From NCBI GenBank assembly GCA_019671135.1, contig JAHRHY010000014.1, positions 866,001 through 930,000 on the forward strand: DNA of 64,000 bases, in the 5' to 3' direction. This DNA is from Linnemannia hyalina (lineage: Eukaryota > Mortierellomycota > Mortierellomycetes > Mortierellales > Mortierellaceae). Numbering within the stretch: the first letter of the stretch is position 1; each line of letters begins with the position of its first letter. Under the pieces are notes generated by a model, which did not search any database, was not told where the DNA came from, and saw nothing but the letters and a program-made list of their open reading frames with translations. Shown in pieces: positions 23,954 through 36,263 of this stretch. Made by a program: the position numbers and the translations under genes.

Positions 23954-25289
23954 CTAGAAGGCCATGAGGGCAGCAATGACACCACAGACAACAGACCCGA
24001 CCGCAGTCCACATAGCATCGCTCGACACAAACCGGCCCTCCGAAGGATGAGCATTGTTCGACCGCACTCTGCCGTTGTCTCCACTCCCAGATCCTATTTG
24101 TGGCGAGTAGGAAGAAGTACCCTGCTGGATCGCGTTCGGCAAGAGCATGGGCAAATCATTGGCCGACGTCGTTTGACTGGCTGGGAGGATATTGGCGCAG
24201 GCGATTCGGGTGCCGTTGTTGTGGATGACGAGTGATCGTCCGACGATCGTCGTCGCGTCCCCTGTGAACTTGAGTTGTCTGTCGATGTACTTCAATTGCA
24301 GATCTCCCTTTGGTGTCACCTCCAAGTTCCCGTGCTTCCCTACTCAGTGGGAAAAAAGGACGTGTGCCAGCAGGTTAGAAAAGGCGCTTATACACACTCG
24401 ACATGTTGTGTCCAAGTCGTGAACCTCGTAAAAAAACACAGAGAAAGGGCCAATGAGTACCTGAAAGGTCGCCCATCTGGCACGTATCGGAAGCGTACGG
24501 ATCACAAGGGACAACGCCAGGTTTGGCAGGATCAGGATCCAAATGCCCACCCGTCGCTTCACAGTTGTTGTTGGGCCCGACTTGCTTCACATGGATATGG
24601 TACTCAAGCCCGACCCCGCGCTGGATCTCCAATTCTGGCGTCAAGCCGCTCTCGATGTCGATCACCACACTTGCCCCGCCGCCTCCTACTTGTCTGTCTG
24701 GCAATGGACTGAATGTGAACTTTCCGACGATCCCGCCTGATTATAGGTGAAAAGCGAAATAAAAAGTGCGACAAGGAACGCCGGTACGGCACGACAAAGG
24801 CACGAGGGATGCAAAAGGGATGGTGCAAGGATGTATGGTATGTGCAAGGATGCGTGGTATGTGCAAGGATGCGTGGTATGTGCAAGGATGCGTGGTATGT
24901 GCAAGGATGCGTGGTATGTGCAAGGATGCGTGGTATGTGCAAGGTGAGGCATATGGTGTTTGTTGTGAATCGGATACATGGGGAAGCCAGTAATGAAAAA
25001 AAAACAAGGGGAGGGGAGGACAGGGAACAGGAGCCAAGGGTTAGTGGTGTAATAAATTGCAGACATCGAGGGCTCGGGGCCATGATTGTTGATCGGAGCG
25101 TGATGTATTGGCATTAGTGATTTATGCAAACGACAAATACGACCAAGGACCAAGAGGCTCAAGGAGGAAGGGACACGTACCCATGTTGATGACCGCAACT
25201 TGGGATTCTCCTGTTAGTGCTAGAGTCGTCGTGGCCAGGCAACCCAGGATCGCCAAGAATGTCACAACACAGGTCTTCTGGAGCATCAT
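23954..25289 (-). CDS. Extracellular GPI-anchored Cu-only superoxide dismutase
   Basis: Three exons (25289-25181, 24736-24461, 24339-23954) give 256 residues. There is a signal peptide at 1-24 (MMLQKTCVVTFLAILGCLAT), then a SOD beta-barrel. Likely copper ligands are His83, His85 (YHIHVK), His101 (GGHLDP) and His168 (RSLVIHNNGTRIACAN). This spacing closely parallels the four copper histidines of Candida Sod5. Cysteines at 95, 114, 122 and 176 can form disulfides. The zinc-loop histidines are absent and the segment reads CQMGDLSGKHG, as in Cu-only SODs. After a Ser/Gly/Asn-rich stalk, the C-terminus ends in a hydrophobic GPI-type tail. It would dismutate extracellular superoxide at the wall, with copper loaded from outside. 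Exon 1 encodes only the signal and first strand. The 444-bp first intron contains a 19-bp minisatellite. Confidence 0.88.
24828..24947. repeat. 19-bp minisatellite inside SOD intron 1
   Basis: Five near-perfect copies plus a degenerate leading copy. The common core TGTGCAAGGA starts at 24841, 24860, 24879, 24898, 24917 and 24936, a strict 19-bp period. Since 19 is not a multiple of three, long shadow ORFs appear in several frames and repeat the same 19-residue pattern. They are not real proteins. Confidence 0.95.
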
Positions 25290-26508
25290 CGTTGAATGTA
25301 TCCTTCTTGTGAACAAAAAAAAGGACGGCTGGCGATAGAAGGAGATGGGTGAACAATGGAGGGCTTAAGTCGTGTTTGTACTTTGCAGATGTGTTTTGCA
25401 CGGAGTAGATAAAGATATTAGTTCCAAGAATTGGGGATGGTACTGGAAGAGCGTATTAATGGTGTATGCGAGAGAAGTGAGCGCGGAGTGAGTGTTGGAG
25501 GAGGAGGAGGAGGACGTTGGGAGGAATGGATGGGAGGCGAAGTGAAGAAAGAAACAAAAATGAGAAGGGATGTCTTTCCTCTTTTGGTACTTCTTGCCCA
25601 CACCATATGCCTGCCGCCCCATAATAAAGAAGTGCCCAGCCATCCGGCAACCAGGTCCTTGCGTTCTCTTGGCTGTTTATTTTCGGCTGGTGAGGGGCTT
25701 ATTATTCCACATCCCTTCCCATCAAACCAATGGCGGACAGCACCTATTCTTTTGTTGCCGTCGCTTGTACAAACCTACTTCTATCTAGTATACGGATGGA
25801 GATAGATGCGCGCTTCTTTTTTTTTTTACGCAAAGAGGGAGGGGGGGGAAAACAAGAGAAGACGTAGGAGAAAGATGTACGTGTGGATATATGCGCGCCT
25901 AGGACAGACACTGCATCAACGGTGCTGAACTTCAAGGAGAAGGCGAGCTTGTTCGAAACGAGTGGGATGAATGGTATCTCAAAGCAGTAGTATTGTCTTC
26001 TCGTTTCTGATCTTGTTTGCTGTTTGTTGCTTACGGTGAAAAGCCGAAGAGAACAAGGACTGGTGTGTGTCCTCCTCCCTGCTATCGAGACGCGCCATGA
26101 CGGTTGTTATTTCTTTTATTTGGTTGTCCCTTCCCCATCTCTCCTTTGTGAGCGATAAATGGCCAACAGACAAGAAGCCCATTATACACGTTTCGAACAA
26201 GAACAAAGCCCCTTTGGACCCATCTCCCTTTCCCTCTCCATCTTTTCTCTTCCCCCCTCGCACTTCGTTGAAGCGCCGAAGGCTGTGGAGCCTCTCTCAT
26301 CCCTTTCATTCTTCTATGGTGTGGCCTGACTAATTGTGATTGGCGTAAACGTGTAATGCCTCAAAAAATAAAAGGCGCATTGCCTCATCCACACGTAAAA
26401 CATCATCCGTGTTCCACATAGCCCACAGACATGCCCAACATTCCAGGAATCACATTCTCCTGCTGACAAAAGCACGACAGAGCCTGTAATTATTATTACA
26501 AAGGCAAC
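25290..26508. other. Intergenic
   Basis: About 1.2 kb holding the SOD promoter (near 25290-25500) and the 3' flank of the PX-protein gene. A GGA repeat (25498-25515) and homopolymer A/T and G runs occur. No convincing gene was found. Confidence 0.55.
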
Positions 26509-29500
26509 TTATTCTCTAGCGGTACGGAAGAGGACATCGTTCATGAGGTTCACAAACGGACCCTTCAACGTATCAATCGTCGGCACCTGGGGCACCTTCA
26601 ACCCAAATTCTCCATCTTCATCCTCCTGGTTATCATTACTATCACCAGTCTTCACCTTGGACGCCTCCCAATTGATCATCTCCAATTCGTCCACATCCTC
26701 CTGCTGCATCCCCAACCCCCTCAACTCGTTCACAACCCTCTCGTTCTCCTTATCATCTCCTTCACCAGCACTATTACTGGCGCGATCAAGTCCAGCCATC
26801 TGTCGGACCTCCTCCCGTTTGCGGTCCTTGACTTCTGCAAAATACACCCTCAAGGCCTCAGCCTCCTTCTGGATCTGCTCCCACTGTACAGGGTCAATGG
26901 TCTTCTTGACGAAGTCGTCCAGGTCAATCCCGACTCGCAGTTCCTCGCCGGTCTTGTAGTTCACCCGTGGGTGACCGAACCCTGTGCGCATGAACGTGAT
27001 GATGCTCTCGATCCATTCCAACAGGTCGTGGAAGATCCCGTCATCTTGTTTGTGGACCGCGTGGACAAACTTGTAGAAGCTTGGGAGGTGTTTCCGGGCG
27101 AGGTTTAGGTAGAGTGTGGCGGCCGTCGGCTTTCCGCTTGTTCCTCCTTGGCCTATTTTAAGTACCACATATTTTGATTAGCATACGAGAAAAAGTAAAA
27201 TAGTCGAATTGATGTTGACCTCCAGTGACCACAACAAAAACAGAAGAGGGTTACCATTGTCATTCTCGGCCTGCTCGACAACCTTGATCAGCTCGTCAAC
27301 AAAGTACTTGACGTCCATCAGACTGTCGGCAACGTTCGCAGACTTGTATACCTTGACGAGGGGCTCGTAAAAGATTGATATGATCTCCTTCAGGATCTCA
27401 CCCGTGATACCCTGGAAGATCAGTTCCATGAGTCGCTCCTTCTCGCGGATCCGAAGGTTGACCACCAACAGTTGCTGGAGCTGGCGGATCAAGTTGGACT
27501 CGGAATCCTGAAGCTGGAGCTCTTGCTGTTGTTGGTCGTGGTGCTGGTGGTGGCTGTGGTACTGTTGGGTATGTGGCACGTCCAAGTACTTGCACTTTTC
27601 GTCGGCACTACTATCCAGGTTGAGGCTGCTGCGAGAAGAGTTGCTCTCGCTTGACCAGTCACTGCTGTCGCTCGCATCACTGTTGCTAGTATTTTGGCTG
27701 TTGCATGCCTTGAGTTGCTCCTTTTCAAGCCTTTCCTGTTCCAGAACCTGCTGAGCATCCCAGACCCGCTTAATCTGCAAGGGCTGCAACACGGGCAGGA
27801 TCTCTTCCGACCGAAGGACATCCATCACCAAACTCAGCTCCGCAATATCATACGGTTCTAAAAGAGTAGCGAACAAAAGGCAGTGTTAATAACAAGAACC
27901 AAGCATACTGAAAGTTCAGTAGTCAACAAAACAAGCAAGAAAAACAGGTCAAAGTACCATCGTCGGGAAAGATCTTGCTGATAACGGCACGGGGGGCAAA
28001 GACATAGTTGCGGATCTTTTCACAGAGGGCGGGGTCACCGATAGCAGCCTCGACCTCGGCAATCTCTTTCTTATACTCTGATACCTCCTCTTGCATGTTG
28101 CCCGAGAGGATTCGCTGCATGAGACTGCGACTGCCAAAGGGCTGGGCAAGGAAGAGGTCCATAATGCCCTTCATCATCGCCATAGGGTTCGAGATCTTTA
28201 GGATGCCCCACATGGTCCTGTAAGGTATCAAGAAATGAGTGCGCTTGAGCTGTGTAAGGTTGAGGGTTGCGTCGTCCGAGGATGTCAAGACATGGTACAG
28301 GGTAGACGCAAAGGACATGCAACCCCACTCAAAGACCGACTGGTACAGGGGCGGGAGGTCGTCGACGTTGTCAATGTGCTTGAAGGCACTAAAGAGTCGC
28401 GAGACACCACCCGGTTGCAAGAGATCCAGTTTGACCTCCTTCAATTGCGAATCTAGCTCGTCGACCTTCTTGGCCACCTCCCTATCAAACTTGGCCTGTT
28501 GCTCCATCCTGTGCTCGTCCAACGAAACTCGTATCTGAACATCTTTTGCTTCTTCCTCTGACAGGGCAAAGGCGTCCTTGGAGAGGAAACTGATGAACGC
28601 AGCAGAGTCAACAACTTCCTGGCTGACCTTGGCAATGTTATGAAGGTATCCTCGCAGGCTGATCCTATCCTTTTCCCGCGCCGTCTTGACGCCTGAGGAC
28701 CCAGACTTGACGGGGTACTTTGATGGCGGTACTGGAATCATCAAGTTCGGGAACTTTTGCCTCAACTATCGTAACCAACGGGCAAATGAAGAAAAGGGTC
28801 ACTTCGTGTTCGTTTGTCAACTGGCCAATTTCCCGCTAATTGCTTCTGCCACCCCCCCTCCCCCTTTTTTTAAATCAGAGTTCCTGCATGTGTTCTTTCT
28901 TTTAGACAAACAATGCTTACGTGGTGATAGAGTCTTCTGAATCGGCCGTGGCGTCGAGCGACGACATACTCCTGTCCGTCAGCGAACGCACTTGCAATGA
29001 TGAACTCCTATTGTATTCATGACGAAGGAGTAAAAGAAAATAGGGTTAGTGGGCCGACACGCGGAGCATGTTTGCATCATGGCGCAGTTTAGGGTCGGTT
29101 GACAACGCAATGACGGAAGAAAGTTGCTGCTAGGATTTTGTCGTTGTCTCAAATGAGGAAAAGGAAAAAAGTAAAAAAATGTTTGGAGCCCACCACAAAT
29201 CATTACGTGCGTGCAATTATGAACTTTTGGAGGGAGGGGATTATGAACAAATGAAGGGAGGGAACACAAAACATCAAAGAGGACCAAGGGAATAGCTTAC
29301 GGCATGCTCGTGTTCTCGGACATGTCGTTTTTCCTTGACCGTCCGCACGCCAACAACATTCATACGAACTCCATGGATCGTGCTCGTGAAAACTGCAGGC
29401 GACACTGATCGGGATCTAGGCGTGTCTTGCCTTTCTTGTTGTTGGTCCAAATGGAGCTGATCCAAGCTACTACTGTGGCGTTCATGTTGCTCCTCCTCCT

Positions 29501-30096
29501 CCTGTTGGTGTTGATGTAATTTCTGTTCGGTAGCTAGTAGCTGCTCCTTTCTTGCAGTAAGATCCCGCTTCTCTTGTGCACGTTGCTCAACGGTCTTGAT
29601 CGCCATACTGTACATAAGCACCAGTGTCTTCTCGCCCTTATTCTGAAGACGTTTCCTCCTCAACATCTCTTCCCGCTCAACTCCGTTTCCTGCCTCAATC
29701 TTGGCATACTCGTCCATAAACAGCTGCAGTTTCGGCCAGAGGGCACCTCGACTATTTGTGAGAAAGGGAAAGGGGACGACAATGGATTCAAAGAGGTAGC
29801 GGAGGAAAGGGGTTGTGGAATCGGCATGTTCGTCCTTGAGATCGAAGGGTCCTCCGAGATTGGGCAGGGTTTCGTAGGGATCCTTTTGGAGGAGGGCGAG
29901 TTCGTTGTTGATGAGGACTGTGAGGAGGTATTTTTTGACATAGTGCTCCTGACTTGTCGTTAGCAGTGGTGCTTGCAATTGAGTTTCTATAGAAGAGGGA
30001 GAGGGAGGGGAGAGAGTTGGTTTAATACAAAGGTCTTTGTTTGATACAGGAGTTCGTGTGTAGCGGATCGTTGCGTTTCATTTCCATACCAGACAT
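26509..30096 (-). CDS. LEC1: PX-domain protein with PXB and DUF3818 (Lec1/YPR097W type)
   Basis: Six exons (30096-30090, 29986-29301, 29007-28921, 28765-27958, 27857-27255, 27152-26509) sum to 944 residues. The start exon is only seven bases. Residues 3-180 are the PX-associated PXB region (TTSQEHYVKKYLLTVLINNE). The PX domain (~196-285) spans two introns and shows VVARRHGRFRRLY, then QKFPNLMIPVPPSK, the usual RR..F and PxxP elements for phosphoinositide binding. The rest is the conserved DUF3818 region, interrupted by a Ser/His/Gln-rich linker around residues 590-650. In yeast, Lec1 (YPR097W) is linked to lipid-droplet/ergosterol distribution and PI3P-containing membranes. The same role here is inference. 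The symbol is given by homology of domain order, not by alignment. Confidence 0.88.
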
Positions 30097-33000
30097 GGTG
30101 AATATGTTGTCTGTGTGGTAGGTGCTAGTTTGTGGAGTTGAGTATCAGAATGGGTGGAAGTGAGAGGTAAATGGGGTGAATGAGTAAGTGAGCAGAGCGT
30201 GAGTCAATAGAGAGAGTGAGAGTGAGAGTGAGAGAGTGGAGTGGAATGAATGAATGTAAGGATGGGAAGGTGATGAAAAGTGAAAAGGAATGAGAAAGAA
30301 GCTGGGGCAAGAAAAAAAAAAAAAAAAAAAAAAAAAAGGAAGAGTGGCGAGTAGTACTGTAGTAGAGTGTGAATGTGAGCCAAAAAGTCGATAAGAATAA
30401 CATTGCGTGTCTGCACAGTTTAACATACATTCTCCGCCTCGAACACACGAAATAAAGTCGCTTAAGCCAAGAAAAGCGCATGACTCTGATCGTCGTCGCT
30501 CTAATTACTCTAAAAAAAGTTTTCTAGGAAAAGGGGCTGAGGACCAGGCTGTGGCAAACACAGGAAAAAATAAATGCAACACGGCCAATCAAACGGGCAC
30601 AACGGCAAATACGACGTCCATGCTCGACCCTGCAATACAGGAACGGTATCGATCATTCTTTATCTTCATTGTAGTACGTCTTCCTTGCGTGTTGTAACCA
30701 TCACATTCAACTCTAGTCTTCTGTTTGTAAACCTCAGCTTTGTTGACATTTCTTGACCTTCGTCATGTCAAACTCGCGAATTTCTCTCCCTTGCCAAGTC
30801 TTTCAGTTTTTCTGCGGCGTTGTACCTCAAGACCACCCTTTTTGGGTAATGACTCTGACAACTAGGATAAGGCGCATCGACTCCTAGAATCCGCGCTTTG
30901 ATCAAGCGATAGAGAGGCACCGATGTTAAAAGACTTTCAGTATCCCGTGCGGTGTTCGGTTTCAGATCGGTTGATGTCCGTTCGTTGTTGTTTCAGCTTG
31001 ACGCGTCGAATTTGAGTTTGTTGGTCGATTGATTTCTGCATCCTGTGTGGCCATCCTTTCCTTGAAACCTGGCATATCGACTCTCCCGGTAATTGTTGAA
31101 TAGTTATCGTTGTCGAATGCAAGAATAGCTTTGTCGACCTTGGGGTTTCGTCCGCTAATGTGTGCAACAGGTCGGCCATTATTGTTGATGCCTTTTTTTT
31201 TGGTGGACATCTATGCCTCATCGATCCATCACGAAAAGGAAGGACCGATAACAAACCCTTTGTACTTGATCATTGCAAGACGCGCGTAAGGTCAGCATAA
31301 AAAATTTAACAAGACAAGTCTTACCAATCTTCCTCACCACGATGCAACAAACCGCGCTTTCGATATGCCACTTTTTCCGAAGTTATTTCCTTTGACAGTC
31401 ACAGACACTTGACAAACTCGGATATCAATCCCGCGTCTCCTCAGTCAACATGAAACGATTCGTTGCTCTCATGAAGTGCCAAGCCTCGTGTTAATACTTC
31501 CGTTCCTTTTATCGCCATTAACTTTTTTTCTCCCAACCTAACTTGAAGTTGACGTAAGAAAAAAAGGATGTTAGGCCTTGTTGATGACTACTATGTGTTC
31601 CACGCTAAAAAGAGAAGAAAAGAAAAGCAAAAAAATGGTCGTACCGAACACCAGGATGAACCATCTGAAGCCGTAGATGACCCCCTTTCACGCAACGTTT
31701 GGGGTTTGCGCGGGGATAGGGATTTCTGTTTTCTTCCACTCCATTTTGACAAAACTGTGAAGAGGGGATAAACGCGCCTTATTCAAAGTAAAAACCAAGG
31801 AGAGTGTTCTTTATGAACAACTAATAATGGGAGCTAGGGAATGGTGTGGGAGGTCAAAAAGAAAAAGGTATGTCGTGTCGATATTTTTTTTTCGTTCTTT
31901 CCCCCTTTCTTGTTCGCGGGGGGTGATGCTGACGAGGATGGGCATAGGACCCATTGTAGTGTTGTTATGGAAACGTGTGAATCCTTCTAAAGATTCTTTT
32001 TTTACATGACAAAGTAGAAAAGCCACCTGCTTGTCCCCACTCATGCACTATAAATGCTGTTCAGGGACAAGCTCATAATAAAAGAAACAACTTTACTCGT
32101 CATTTTCCTGAACAACATCTAGCGACACTTCACAGAGTTGCATCAACTAGGCGCATGTTTTCATTTTTTGCGGAATGGGTGATAGTATTAATCTGTTGAT
32201 GACATGGGCAAACCGGTTTGTTGTGTGCGGTCCTAGAAGGGCGATCATCTCGGAACGGGGTGTGAATCGTCAAGTCCTCCATTGGAAGCATCCTCTGAAC
32301 TCTGTCGGGTGGGAACATTAGGATCTGATAAGAACAAGAGGAATGCAAATTCAAACTGCGACTACATGGATTTCAGTAGACGGGATGGAATCCCCTCAAT
32401 GATGCAAAAGGAAGTGGACCGTTTGTAACGTATGAAGCATGCCTGTCATGTCTAACTCTACAAGAAAGAAAAGAAAGTGGACGAATGTGGCAAAGTAAGA
32501 CAATGCAGATGGTGATGGACATATCGTCCTTGATTAATGAATGTGGAGAAAAATGAAGGAACAAGCTGTCCACCATTGTTGTTCCTTCGACATCATGTTG
32601 CCTTCGTGCTTGACTGATGTGGCATCGCCCTCTCCCAGAAAAAGGGACAACGAAGGAAGATGGTGGACTCCATTCGGATAAAAGGTAGGACCGGTCGAAT
32701 GGGTCAATGATGACTATAAAGAGGAGGCTCGAGAGCGCCTTGTTTGCATGCTTCTTGTTCTGGGCCAAAAAAAAAAAAGTTGAAAAGACGACTTCTTGCT
32801 TCTTTTTCTGTTGCGAGATTGAGATTTTGTGCCAACTCTAATTTGTTAAAACAAATACACAAAACAACACACAAACAAACACATAAAACAAAAACACAAG
32901 CAACAAACAAACACAAGCAAGCAAGAACAACAACACATTGACACCATCCTTGGTACAGAACAGAGCCCAGGCCAAAGTCGATTAAGGTCAGAAGCAAACA

Positions 33001-33740
33001 AGGAGAGAACGATCGTTGTCGCCTTCCTGCCGATCTTTCCCTTTCTACCTTGACTTTGAGGATGCCATCGACATAAACCAGTTGCCTTTACCCGCGATGA
33101 AAGTACCTCGTTGTTGAAGAGAAGAAGTAGAGTACCGAGAGAGGTAGAGAAGGAACGATCGGGAGTTGAATTCAATTCGACGCCTCTTTTTTGTATTCTT
33201 CTGACACCGGAGATTATTTTACTGTTTTCAACCATTCCAAATGGAGGGGAGGAGAGAGAGTTTTGATGTTCCTGAATCATGTCACCCTCTTCTCTCTCAC
33301 CCGTTTTTTGTTTGTTTGTTTGTTCTTTCCGTCCCCACTTTCTCCTTTCCGTCCCACTTCCTTCCTTCCATCCTCACTTCTTTTCAAGAGATTCTATACA
33401 AGAGAGAAAGAGCGGATAATCAACATGCGACAAGTGCCAGTTCGCACTCCGAATGCAACAAATTTGTCACTCTTGTGCATAAATACCCCTGAGATACAAC
33501 CACTCCAACCTTTCCCCTCTTCCTAACTGCTTCGATTGTTTTCCTCACGCCCACTCTTCTTCATCCTTTTCCTTCTTTGCCTTTCCTTCTTTGCCTTTCC
33601 TTCTCCGCGTTCCTCCCACCCCTGCCCCTCCTCTCCATTCAGATTCCACTCCTCCTCATTCGTGTCGGCCCCATCTCTATTCCTCACGACTCGACTTTAA
33701 CCACCCCCACCTCGAACACCACAGTAATACACACGATACA
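30097..33740. other. Long divergent intergenic region
   Basis: This 3.6-kb gap separates the PX-protein gene (-) and the MFS gene (+). It holds an A26 run at 30312-30337 (T26 in the sense of the PX gene, ~216 bp before its ATG), repeated GAGTGA-type sequence (30205-30240), a CAAA/CAAC-rich stretch (32850-32940) and the CT-rich MFS leader (33500-33660). One 82-residue minus frame (31210-30962) has ordinary amino-acid composition but no recognisable homology. No transposon terminal repeats were seen. Confidence 0.5.
30312..30337. repeat. A26 homopolymer in PX-gene promoter
   Basis: An uninterrupted run of 26 adenines on + (poly-T on the gene strand). Such poly(dA:dT) tracts exclude nucleosomes in fungal promoters. 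The role here is inferred from position. Confidence 0.85.
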
Positions 33741-36263
33741 ATGGCAGAGGATAGGGCGAATGCGTTACAAGTGGCAGAGAAGGGAAAGCTCGAGGCAGAA
33801 CACCTCCATAGCATCGATTCAGTCCCCACTATTGTCGACGGCAAGATCGAGGAGACAGGAAAGGCAGAGGTCCTCCCTGTTGGATATGTGGATCAAAGCC
33901 GTGTCCTGCCCCCTAAAGAATTGGCCTTGGTGTTTGTCGCGTAAGGCCCGCGCATCCCCTTCGTTGACTTTGTTTTTGTTTTTCAGGAACGACGGATAGC
34001 TGACGGCACTTCTTTTTTCGTACCCATTGTCGACAACCATGTAGGTTAATGATAGGTAAGACGACCCTTCTTCAACTTGTCGCGTATTTGTCGTTTGGGA
34101 ACACGGAACTCAGTTCGCTTCACTAACTCATTTCCTTTAACTACCTTCAAGTTATCTTTCTGGCTTCACTTGACCAGACAATCGTTTCTGTGCTTATCCC
34201 TGCACTTGGAAAGACATTCAATGCTCCTCAGTATATCGCATGGGTTGGTACAAGTTATCTTCTCACTAACACAGCTACCCAGCCTCTGTACGGCAAGCTA
34301 AGCGACATCTTTGGAAGGTAAGCATCCAGTCGCAAGCCGTTATGGCTGACGAGAGTTGCAGCTCTCCTTGAGTCGGATCGAGTCCGCAAGAAAAATCACC
34401 AAGGTGTTCAAAGAGCAGTCACGTATTGGCTCCTTAACATGTTTGTTCACATCTCGACCCTCACATATTGCCCTTTGTAGGAAGAGTACCATTATCGCCG
34501 CGATCTTCTTGTTCCTTGTTGGTTCTTTAATCTGTGGTGTTGCTCCAAGTATGGACGTTCTCATCTTTGGGTAAGAATGACATATGGGGTCATATTGTGT
34601 ATTCTATAGAAGGATTTCTGCAATGCTCGTACCTTCCCATGCATGTTCTATCGTTTTAAAGTCTTCATTGTTTATTGACATTGCTTCTCGTCTATTTCTT
34701 ACTGTAAAAGGAGGGCGCTCAGTGGGTCTGGTGCAGGCGGAATGATTAGTTTGACGATGATTATTATCTCGGATGTCGTGTCGATGCGCGAGCGCGGGTG
34801 AGTTTTTCATCAAGACAAAATCCCGTTTGGACGATCAAAAGACGGAGTATCGCGTATCACAACTAACATATCCTATTGGGGTTATAGAAAGTACCAAGGA
34901 ATCATTGGATCGATGTTTGGACTGTCGTCGGTGATTGGACCGCTTCTCGGGGGCGTACTCGCTGAAAAGTCTACGTGGCGCTGGGGTTTCTACATTAACC
35001 TGCCACTTGGAGCTTTCGGGACAGCCATCATCATCTGGATCCTTAGACTCCCGGCCGTTAAAGGCACTCGTCAGGATAAGTTGAAGCGTATTGACTTTCT
35101 TGGATCGTTCACCATCGTGGTTGGTATCGTCTGTATTCTCCTTTCGACCAACTGGGGCGGTAACGAGTATGCTTGGAACAGCGTCCAGATCATTGTTCCA
35201 TATGTCGTCGGAGGCTTGTTCTTGCTCGCTTTCCTCTTTGTAGAGGCCAAGATCGCTGTCGAGCCAATCATGCCTTTCAGACTTTTCAAGAACCAAAGTG
35301 TGTCGGCTGCCTATGCTACCTCTTTCTTCATTGGAGGGTAAGCATCTCGCTGATTGTTGTGATGTCTTACTGAGACCAAGAAGGTTCTTCTTCCCTGTGC
35401 GATCACTGATCAAAATTCATTTTCTGATCATTCTCTATTTTAGAGCATTCATGGGCGCCATTTTCTACTGTCCTCTCTACTTCCAAATGGTCATGCACTT
35501 CAATGCGACCAAGGCAGGAATTCACATCTTGCCAATGGTAGCTGGAATGTTGTTCGGAGGTATCGGTGGAGGTGTCGCAGTCAGCAAAACTGGTCGCTAC
35601 CGTCCTTTCATTTGGGGTGCCTTGATAATCTACACCACGGGAATCGCACTGTTATCGCTTTGGGACGAGAACTCGGGATTGGGAGTTCAGATTGGATTCC
35701 TCTTCCTTGTCGGCCTCGGACTCGGTGGATGCATGCAGAATATTGTGTAGGTGTCACTGTCATATCAGGCGTGTATCGTTGACGTTCATGATATGTACGA
35801 TATACCTGTATCTTTGATGTTGCGCTGACGTTATTCCTTTTGTCTTCATTAATAGCCTGGCGGGACAGTGTGCGGTCTCACAGGCTGATATCGCCACGGT
35901 CACCTCCCTGATGTCATTCTTCAGGAGCATGGGTGGCGTCGTCTGTGTCGCCATTGGAGGCTCCTTGATCAACAATATTCTGACTAAGAATGGGGTCGAT
36001 CCCAACAATTTTGCTGTTATCATGGAGCACCCCGAGATCTACGCCAAGGCCATCCAAACCATTTTCCGGCAATGTAAAGCATCACTTCTTTTTTTCATTT
36101 GCCTCTGCTCGTGTTGCACATTTGATTCTCAGTCCACTAAATCGCTCTTCTTTTTCATGAAATAGGCATTGCATGGCCAGTTCTGGCTTTCATCTCTGCG
36201 TTATTCTTGAAGCACCACGTACTCCGTAAGACTGTGAGAGAAGAAACCGCCGGAGAGGCATAA
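33741..36263 (+). CDS. MFS drug:H+ antiporter, DHA2 family
   Basis: Nine exons (33741-33940, 34045-34055, 34152-34317, 34481-34570, 34711-34797, 34888-35337, 35444-35746, 35856-36073, 36166-36263) give 540 residues. An acidic cytosolic N-terminus of ~60 residues is followed by about 14 hydrophobic segments. Segment 1 carries FLASLDQTIVSVLIPALG, matching the DHA2 LDxTIV-ALP signature. Motif A (GKLSDIFGRK) and motif C-like glycines (GLSSVIGPLLGGVL) are present. This family exports toxic organics, siderophores or toxins in exchange for protons, and the substrate here is not deducible. The second exon is 11 nt (encoding the end of ALMI). Without it the frame is lost, and with it the first membrane helix reads smoothly. 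No biosynthetic cluster surrounds the gene. Confidence 0.93.

Noticed and set aside
24828..24947. CRISPR-like array
   Set aside because: The units are directly adjacent with no unique spacers, it is a minisatellite, and the genome is eukaryotic.
24604..25198. Repeat protein with His/Thr/Tyr units (frames on both strands)
   Set aside because: It is produced by the 19-bp minisatellite read in several frames, and it lies in the SOD intron.
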